Origin: Owenia fusiformis
Lineage: Eukaryota; Annelida; Polychaeta; Sabellida; Oweniidae
NCBI GenBank assembly: GCA_903813345.2
Contig: CAIIXF020000008.1
Location: 30,900,867 to 30,964,866, forward strand
DNA length: 64,000 nucleotides
Direction: 5' to 3'
Numbering within the stretch: position 1 is the first letter of the stretch; every line of letters begins with the position of its first letter. Shown here one piece after another: positions 1 to 9,700 of this stretch. The translations under genes were made by a program, and so were the position numbers. Under the pieces are notes generated by a model. The model was not told the DNA's origin and searched no databases. It saw nothing but the letters and a program-made list of their open reading frames with translations.

Positions 1-345
1 ACCTAAACCAGGGACAATCAACTAAGATTAGAACAATTGAGTACAATCACAGTATCAAAACAAAATATTAAGAATCACAACCAAACAATTGCCCAGAAGA
101 GTCAAGAAAAATTTAAAGTAATAAAAACAATCACTTAAGATTAAGAACAATCACCTGTAAAATTGTTTATGATCGACCCAATCCCTAAGGATCAAGACAG
201 ATACCAAAGATCAAGATCATGAGGATATTTCTAAGGATCAAAAACATTATCACTTAAGATCAATAACAATCACGTAGGATCAAGATTAATCACTTAGAAT
301 TAAGAACACCAAGGGCTCAGAAGAAATTTTTGGATCGGGAAAAAT
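1..345. repeat. Degenerate short tandem repeat upstream of SELENON
   Basis: Variants of a roughly 18-30 base motif resembling CACTTAAGATTAAGAACAAT recur across the first 345 bases with much drift. No gene is visible here. The repeat ends shortly before the presumed promoter. Confidence 0.5.
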
Positions 346-419
346 CACTTAGTGTGCTGTTAATGGGTTCAATAATGTAACTTAAAAGTCCAATATAAGA
401 TGAGATATAATGCATTTTT

Positions 420-748
420 ATTTGAGACATAAATACTTGACAGACATCTAGCAGCCCCTCGGCTATTGGCTAAAACACATCACGTGGTACAAAAGTAGGT
501 CGAATTTGTGAAGTCCCGCCATATTTAGACAGACTTCCGGTACAAGTGCACTTGGATTTGCGCCCTCTATAATTTCAGATTTCCATGTCGTGCCTGAGAT
601 TTACTCGCGACCAAATGCAATGACCTTGTACCTCAAAACGAGGCTTATCTGATTGAGCGGATGTAAATAGAAAATTCCTCGAAAAACTACCTTATCACTG
701 TAAAAGTGACACTATGTAGACGTGTACTTCATTTGAGCATTGGGCACC
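420..748 (+). promoter_or_regulatory. Probable SELENON promoter and 5' UTR
   Basis: The 300 bases before the start are more GC-rich than the AT-rich DNA around them. They contain an inverted CCAAT box (ATTGG at 465-469) and an E-box (CACGTG at 481-486), with no TATA box at a convincing position. The transcription start cannot be placed from sequence alone. Confidence 0.35.
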
Positions 749-3700
749 ATGGCAGACGGAGGGAGCGAACCTCCGGGAGATACAACGTCTCCCAAAATGA
801 GGGACAACTCTTCACAAACGAATTCAGACCCATCCAAAATTTTAACTTCAGAAAAGAATTGTTTTCAGATTCCAAAATGGTTATTTTGGACTTTTGCAGT
901 GGTATTTGGAATAGTTGCTATGGGATTAGCATCATTTGATATAATTATGGAAGTTCCTTCGTACCTTGGGTTTTCACCAAACCGCGTTCAAGCAAGCCCA
1001 TCCGATATAATGCAAGAGCTAGGAATTGATGGCGTTATTCTATTCAGGTAAACATTTCTGTAAAGTAGCGGCATTTATGTATTTGCATTGAACTAAGGCT
1101 GCATAAATATTGTTCAACATGAAAGACTTTACACTCAATAGAAGAGAACAGGGAGGTAATGTCATCCATGTACATGTATTGTCCGACACTCAGTGTATGT
1201 GGTCATTTGTCCTACAGTTACCTACATGGACGACATTGCCTCCCTCTCCTCTAAAGCACAACTTATCTTCCATGAGTCTCTAGCCAAAGTTGGCACATAG
1301 TGAGGTGCATGTATCAGGCAGTGAACTGTTTGGATATTAAATAAAGGTTAGCCTAATTATGATGTCTCACACTGAGACTGAATACCATTCATCTGCAAAA
1401 TATAGTCCATGAAGGAATGAACTCAGGGAAGAAATGAATCCTTAAAGACATTCTACAGCCTACAAGAAACTAACATTTCTTAACTTTCTCTCCTTCCAGA
1501 CAATATGATCGCAATGATGATGGTTATTTGTCGATAGATGAATTCGAGCCACTTGCCCATAGACTTCTTGAATCAAATGTAAGTAGAATTTAGCGGATTG
1601 AAAAGGAAGCTTTATAATGAAGGATGAAGGAGGTGTCTGTAGGTGCAATCCTTTATATGTAGTTTTTTGTCTAAATGTTTCATAACGATGCAAGTTAACC
1701 CTGCTACATTGATTTGACGAGTACCACTATTAATTTGCATCTTAATTTATACTTTTTCTGAGCTATTAGGGCAACATTTGGCTGAACATATTCTTTGACA
1801 TACATATTTTCAGCTGACCGCTCTCTCTCATTTAGTCTCTTTGTTACGTAATACAGTGAGGTAGAATGTATGGATAAACTAGCAATTTCTGCATTAAAAG
1901 TGTAAATTCAGTTCAAAGATTCTATAAAGGGAGTCCCACTTATAGATTTTTAAGATCCACAGTGTTTCAAAAGAAATATCAGCTGAAATGATCTTCATCC
2001 AGGGGGTTTGTATGGAGATAATAAAAATATATGTTAGTCAGATGAAATATCCAAACTTAAATATATTTTGACACTGGTCATTGATCATTGAATTGTTGTT
2101 GATCCCTGCACTAATTGTTGCACCTTTAATTTGCCTTCAGGAAAATTAATCTCAGACTCCAAGAGTTTTTTATTTGTGATTTGAAGTTGAATGTCAAAAG
2201 CAGGATATGCAGGTTGACATAGCCTTGCCCAAGTCGGTATTTTTTTTACTAATCTGATCTTGAATTATTCAAGATAAGTAAAAGAGACCAACTTGGGCAA
2301 GGCTAAGGTTGACATTTAAAGTAGAATACTGTAATTATAAGGATCATGTGTATTATGATTTACAGCTTAATATTTTGCCATGCTTATTTCAATATTATAG
2401 TTAATTTTGATAAATGTCACTTGCTTGGATGAATATGTGATCAGTCTGAATATTTGTTATATTGTTCAGAGCCTCTCTCCCTTTGAGTGGAATTTACATC
2501 TTAAAATATTTGAAGCAAATGTTATCTTGCACAGGTGCTCATACTTTTAATAAATACAGATAAAACAATTTATAACTGCTTTAATGTAATACTGCTTCCT
2601 GTAGCAGTAAAAAAGGGTGATAAACTGTGAATAGCAGATAATTAAAGTTTTTAATAAATATAGATAGCATATCAATATAAAAATGTCATATAAACTATAT
2701 TAAATACAACAATAATCAGGCTTATATGATGATTTATTAAAAATATGAGCACCTTTGCAAAATAACCTTGGCTTCAAATATTTTTGAATCTTGGCTAAAT
2801 AAGGTATATTACTACCTTATGACTTTATATCCACAGTCTATTAAAAAAAGGTCTGAAAAAATATGTTTCTGTTTTTTGATGAGGCAGTTGCATCGCTTGC
2901 CTCTTGCGTAGCTGGACCAATGGGCTAAATCATTGATTTGTTTAATCATAATCTATTGTAATAGAACACTTTAAAACACTTTTCAACTGAAATGAATGTA
3001 TGGTAAATTGTGTTGGTCAGGATTTGGTTAGATTAACCACGGTTTTTGGCCCCACAGTTCTACTGGGACCATCTGATCACCCACCGGTAACACTCCCCTT
3101 CCCCTTTGTCTATATCAATGTTTGTTTTTGTGGCTGTTTTCCTTCTATAGCTTACCCTCATTTCTGACAAGAACCCAGTCCAGAAGATTTAATAATCAAA
3201 CCTGAAGAACATGTTTAAGAATAATCTATTGCATCCTACAGGTTTTAAACTACGTGATAATGTGTACCCGAGAAATGCAATGTCTCTATTTGAATTGATG
3301 TAAGACATTGTATCATTGAATCGAGGACCCTAAATTTTGGTTTCAAGTAAACTGCAACATGCATTGTTTATTTAATAGGCTATGGCTGGTGAATTGAAGT
3401 CAGACATAATGACTATTATGACCATGATCTTATCATTATCTCCCTATTACTTTTATCTGTTTATCTTGAAATAATTGATAACATTGAAATCTTCAGTGGA
3501 AAATACCAGCTGGATAAATAGACTTATTATGTCACCTCTACAAGTTGTGACATGTTGTTTTAGTTTCCATATAGTCTTGCACATATAAATTACATTGTCC
3601 CTCTGCCCTGTATTTCCCCCAGTCCCAGCCCAGCTCAGACCCCCCCCCCTTTCACACCTCTTCAACTTTTTCCCTGCTAGGCTAGAGTGCTTATAATGCC

Positions 3701-6700
3701 CAAATGGTGATTAGCACTTGAATATGCTCTCTTGTATTTACTTTATTACCCCATGTACATCTATTTTATATAACTAAATAAATAAAAAATAAAAAAAAGT
3801 TTCCAACTTATTTTGTGGATGGTGTTCAGGTGACGAGATATCTCGCCACTCTGGATCATCAAGAGCTGATGAGGTGATTACAACAAAAACTCAATACAAG
3901 TCATGAAATACTTTGTATTTATATCTTAATGAACACCTCTCTCTCTAGTGAATATCTGTCTAAGCGGACAGCTTTCCTCCACATATACTCTACTGGCTTC
4001 TGTATAAATTACCCTCTTTAGTGGACACCTACCAACACTATATAAAATACAATATACGCAGGTTTTACTGGATTACACAATTCATATCTTTAAGGTCGGA
4101 ATATGCAATTTTTCAGGAAACTGCGACATACAACTTGACCATTGATGAAGCTGATGAGGTGGTAACCATAGAAACACTATTCCAACCTTTCAATTTGAGC
4201 ACAATGTCCAAAGACCTGGATAGCTTTGTAAGTATGCAGTACTATAAGTTATTGAATGATTTGAAGTGCAATACAGGATATATTCTGCTTGAGAAATTCC
4301 GTATTGGAACGAGATGAAGTCGAGTGTCAATACAGAATATCGAGAGCAGAATATATCCATGTGTAGTACATGTGAACAGAGTACTATGAAGTTGCATTGA
4401 GGTCAGTCGTTTAAGCGTTCTTAACTGAGATATTCATAAGTCTACTGTAGCAATAGATTCATTATGTCAATTATGCAAAAATTTATAAAAATGCCTCAGA
4501 AATCCACCCCTGGAAAACAAAAAGCTTTTCTGTTTGGCCCTTAGTCAATTAAGCATTCTCTTGAAATATTTCAAGAGCCTGCTAAAGTAGACTTTTATTT
4601 ATAACAACTCTTTGAGGTTTGAGCACCTTAACAACATGCAACTTTCAAAATAAAATAGATGGTACTTAAATGTATTTTATTGGTTGTATATACCAGGTCG
4701 TTCAATAAGTTCACGGAAAAAACGCTCTCATTTCAAGGATTTTTGATATTTTCTCATGAAATTTTCACACAATGTATAAAAAATACTTTCTGATTGATTC
4801 TGAAAATATCAGCATCTCTTATTTGATGGGTCAAAAATAAGGGTTACTATGGTAACTTGACTTTTGGGTAGGCGGGGCACTTTTTACGTCACATTATTCA
4901 TTAGAAAAACAACAGAATAGTAGGCAATTTATGAGTATATCACATGAATTTCTTCTTCGCTTTCTACTTGTACATGATATTACTTAATGTAATAATAGTA
5001 ACAACTATTGTCCCATAAGGTTTTAGGAATATTTTCCCACATGTTTGAAGGGCAATCTGGACTGCAGTCGAAAGTAGCTTCATTGTTTCATAAAGTCAAC
5101 CTCTTAGCTGATCCTTCATCCTAGACAGCAAAATCAGAGTTGTCTCATCTGGAGAGTATGTAACTTGGGGCAGCTTTGCCATCTATTTAGCCAGTTATTT
5201 GTGATGGTTTCCTGCACAATATTAGCAGTGTGATCGGAAAAATTCAGAGTTTCCCTCAAAAATTTGTAATTTGAATAAGAACAAATAAAAAATAAGGATC
5301 CTTCCTTTGCACATATTGATAGATTTCTGTAATGGTAAATTGTGTGACGTAAAACGTGCCCCGCCTACCCAAAAGTCAAGTTACCATAGCAACCCTTATT
5401 TTTGACCAATCTAATTAGAGATGCTGAGATTTTAAGAATCAATCAGAAAGTATTTTTTAAACATTGTGTGAAAATTGTATGGGAAAATATCAAGAATCTT
5501 TGAAATTAGAGCATTTTTCCGTGAACTTATTGAACGACCTGGTACTTAACATTTGATTAAGTATTTTTACGAGGTTCATTTTCATTTTGTTCAGTCATGT
5601 TTCGTCATTCAAGTCCTTAGATTAAGAATGGATTTTAAAAATTTTGTTTGGCTTTCATTTTGATTAATAACCGGATACTTAAATAAAAAGTTGGAATGTT
5701 AACTTAGATCTCTTCGTTTTCAAAAAAATATTGGCCTTCAATGCTCACTGAATAATTAATTCTGATTCTAATATGTGACGTCACAATAGCTAGAACACTT
5801 GATTTATTGGTCTTAATTGAAGTATGAATGACCACTAAAATTCACAAATGCAAATAGTTGTGTTGCTTGTCTGCTTATCATCTTAGAATCGTAACAAAGA
5901 CCTTGATTTTATGATTTATGTCAAATACGAGGGGGGATTCATAAGTAGTGGGACTTTTCTGAGGCAGCAAGTCCCTGTGTACATATCTCAACCAAATTTG
6001 GCACATGAACGGACTAGGATATAAGGCATTGTTTGTTGAAATTTCAATTTAATTCATTTTGTTCCCTAGCAACAATGGTTGCTATGGTAACCAAAAGTAG
6101 GGGTTAACGGAGCAGTTAAAAAATGAAGGGCTTGATCAACATAAATATGCTCATAAATATCTCAAAATGACAGTTATTTCCCAAAAATTGGTTTCATATT
6201 GTCTCAAGCCTTGTAGTCATCACAACTGTAACATATGTTACATCATCATGCTATTGTGATGTCACACAAAGCAGTGACACCAGGACACTGCCATTTAGAG
6301 TCCTTCTTGGATGGAGCAAAATTTGATTAAAATAGCAATGAAAAAGCAAGAATCACGTATAAACATCCGTGCTGTGATTAAATTTAATGCTTTGAAGAAG
6401 TTTTCAGTATTAGAGACCTATAGAGGTTTGTTGGAAGTCTATGGGAAAGAAAAAGTAAAAAAATCTACAGTATATCGGTGGTATTCTGTATATGTATTCT
6501 GAATATGCTGTGAGAGCCGAGATGATCAATCTTGGAAAATATGGTTTTGTGGGTGCATACCTAGAATGGTTGAAGAGATGCCAAAAATGCATTGATTGTC
6601 ATGGCGAATACTTTGAGAAATAGTGAGATTGCAACAGAAGGATAAGGAATCAATAGTCTTGCACAGAATTGATGTGCTCCACAAAAGGACTCGCTAGAAG

Positions 6701-9700
6701 TCATGGATTAGATCACGTCCTAAATATCAGTTGAGACTTGTATATTTAACTAGCAATTAGTGACAAACAATGTGCTCCGTAGACCCTGTTGTGACGTCAT
6801 GTTTGGAACTCTCACTTAACTGAAATTGGGTGTAACTTTTTGAAATTTTCACACAATGATTATCACATGTTTGTGGTTCTGTGTTCCAAGTTTGAATAAA
6901 ATCTGGTTGATATAAGTGAAGTTATAGTATTTGTCCCACTACTTATGAATCCCCCCTCGTATATGACCTCAAATTTTATTCTGGCCATTACAACGAACAG
7001 AATAAAATTTTCGGTCATATATTACGCCATAAATCTCATCTTTTTTGGTTTTTTTTTTTTTTTTAGTTTAGTGGAGATGTAAATTCAGTAGCTGGGTTGA
7101 AGGCTTGGAAAAAACCTGCTAAAGAGTGGCAGAATTTTGGCGCTATGCACTTTGACTTTTTTATGCCCCCTGACCCAACTCTTCTCGAGAGTGTTGGAAA
7201 TGTTTATGACATCATCACGTTCCATGGAGCAGATTTGATGACTGGTCCATTGTCAAGTAACAGGTATATATTTTTGAAGAAACTGATTTGAAACCTCTGA
7301 AAATCTCTCTGAAAATTTGAATTGTTGTGATTCTTGAGAGTTTAGATTACTGGATTATTGACCATAAATTTTCCATATTCAAGAAACAGAGAATCAAATT
7401 AACAAAAAAAGAAAATTTGAATCAAATTTAGATGCTTACGAAATATTCTTCATGTTCAGATAATTTACAAACAAACCAAGACTAATGACTTACAACTTTA
7501 AAACCCCAACTTTACCAATAATAGGTGACACATAATAAATCCCTCTATTATTAAGATCAGTCAACATTGGAGACATTTTCAATACAATCAAACATATCAT
7601 ATGAATAACATTTTTATTCCAGGTATTATCCATCCAGAGTCATGGATAATGAGAAAACTCTAGTCCTCCTGCTAGAAATGTTCCATCCCCGTCCATTCAT
7701 CTACATGAGATTCCAACCACAAGGCAGTAAAGCTGTAGTGAGAGCCTACAATGATAAATATGTAGATATAGTATTCAGGTAGGTCCCCTGGGGTAGCTCC
7801 ATGTATTGCAAATGTTTCATTCCCATCCATTTATCTACATGAGATTCCAACCACAAGGCAGTAAAGCTGTAGTGAGAGCCTACAATGATAAATATGTAGA
7901 TATAGTATTCAGGTAGGTCCCCTGGGGTAGCTCCATGTATTACAAATGTTTCATTCCCATCCATTTATCTACATGAGATTCCAACCACAAGGCAGTAAAG
8001 CTGTAGTGAGAGCCTACAATGATAAATATGTAGATATAGTATTCAGGTAGGTCCCCTGGGGTAGGTCCATGTATTACAAATGTTCCATCCCCGTCCATTC
8101 ATCTACATGCGATTCCAACCACAAGGCAGTAAAGCTGAAGTGAGAGCCTACAATGATAAATATGTAGATATAGTATTCAGGTAGGTCCATGTATTACAAA
8201 TGTTCCATCCCTGTCCATTCCTCTACATGAGATTCCAACCACAAGGCAGTAAAGCTGTAGTGAGAGCCTACAATGATAAATATGTAGATATAGTATTCAG
8301 GTAGGTCCCCTGGGGTAGCTCCATGTATTACAAATGTTTCATTCCCATCCATTTATCTACATGAGATTCCAACCACAAGGCAGTAAAGCTGTAGTGAGAG
8401 CCTACAATGATAAATATGTAGATATAGTATTCAGGTAGGTCCCCTGGGGTAGGTCCATGTATTACAAATGTTCCATCCCCGTCCATTCATCTACATGCGA
8501 TTCCAACCACAAGGCAGTAAAGCTGAAGTGAGAGCCTACAATGATAAATATGTAGATATAGTATTCAGGTAGGTTCATGTATTACAAATGTTCCATCCCC
8601 ATCTATTTATCTACATGTGATTCCAACCACAAGGCAGTAAAGCTGTAGTGAGAGCCTACAATGATAAATATGTAGATATAGTATTCAGGTAGGTCCCCTG
8701 GGGTAGGTCCATGTATTACAAATGTTCCATCCCCGTCCATTTATCTACATGCGATTCCAACCACAAGGCAGTAAAGCTGAAGTGAGAGCCTACAATGCTA
8801 AATATGTAGATATAGTATTCAGGTAGGTCCCCCGGGGTAGGTCCATGTATTACAAATCTTGGATAATTGGATAATCCATAAAGAGATAAAGTAGTTTCTC
8901 TATAGGCAATGGAAATGATTTTTGAAAAGTTATATCGCCATCCATTTATTGACACAAGATTCCAACCGCTAGGCTGACAAATATGTCGACATTGTGTTAA
9001 TATATTCATGAAGGATTTTCATTCATAGTACTATTGAACTCTACAGCAAAATGCTAAACTAAGATTATTAACAAACTGATACAAAATGTCATTATTTTTT
9101 AGTTTATGTATTTTCATTCAATATTTAATGAAATATATAATATAGTTTTGATTAATTTTACTTGCAGCTGTATGTTTCAAGTAGACTGCAATGAATAAAG
9201 TTTACAATAAAAGCAAAAAATGAGGCTTTGGATGTTTTTAACTTGCAATATTTACAGAAAACTCCTTGAAATCAAACTATGAGAGTAAAAATAATTGATC
9301 TGACCAAATTTTTTTGATATCCATGAGAATAATTGTACAACTACATTTATTTTAATTTGTAAATACTATTAGATAAAAAGTGGTCTTTATTTATGGAATA
9401 GCAGATTTGGTGTTTTGAGTAATCCAGCATATTGGCCCAATAAAGATTTTGCCATAATAACAAATTTTATTTTTATTTTTCAGAATTCATGCTGAATTTC
9501 AAATAAACGAGCCACCATATTATCCATTTTGGTTCACTCCTGCTCAGTTTACGGGACACGTAATCTTAGGACGTACATCCACCGAGGTTTTAGATTTCCA
9601 CATGTATGTGCCGACTGACAAAAGGCTCAATGTAGGTAGGTACTTCAAGAATTGTTAAACCTGTCTTATGTTAAGACCATTGTAACCAGCCAAAAGTGAT

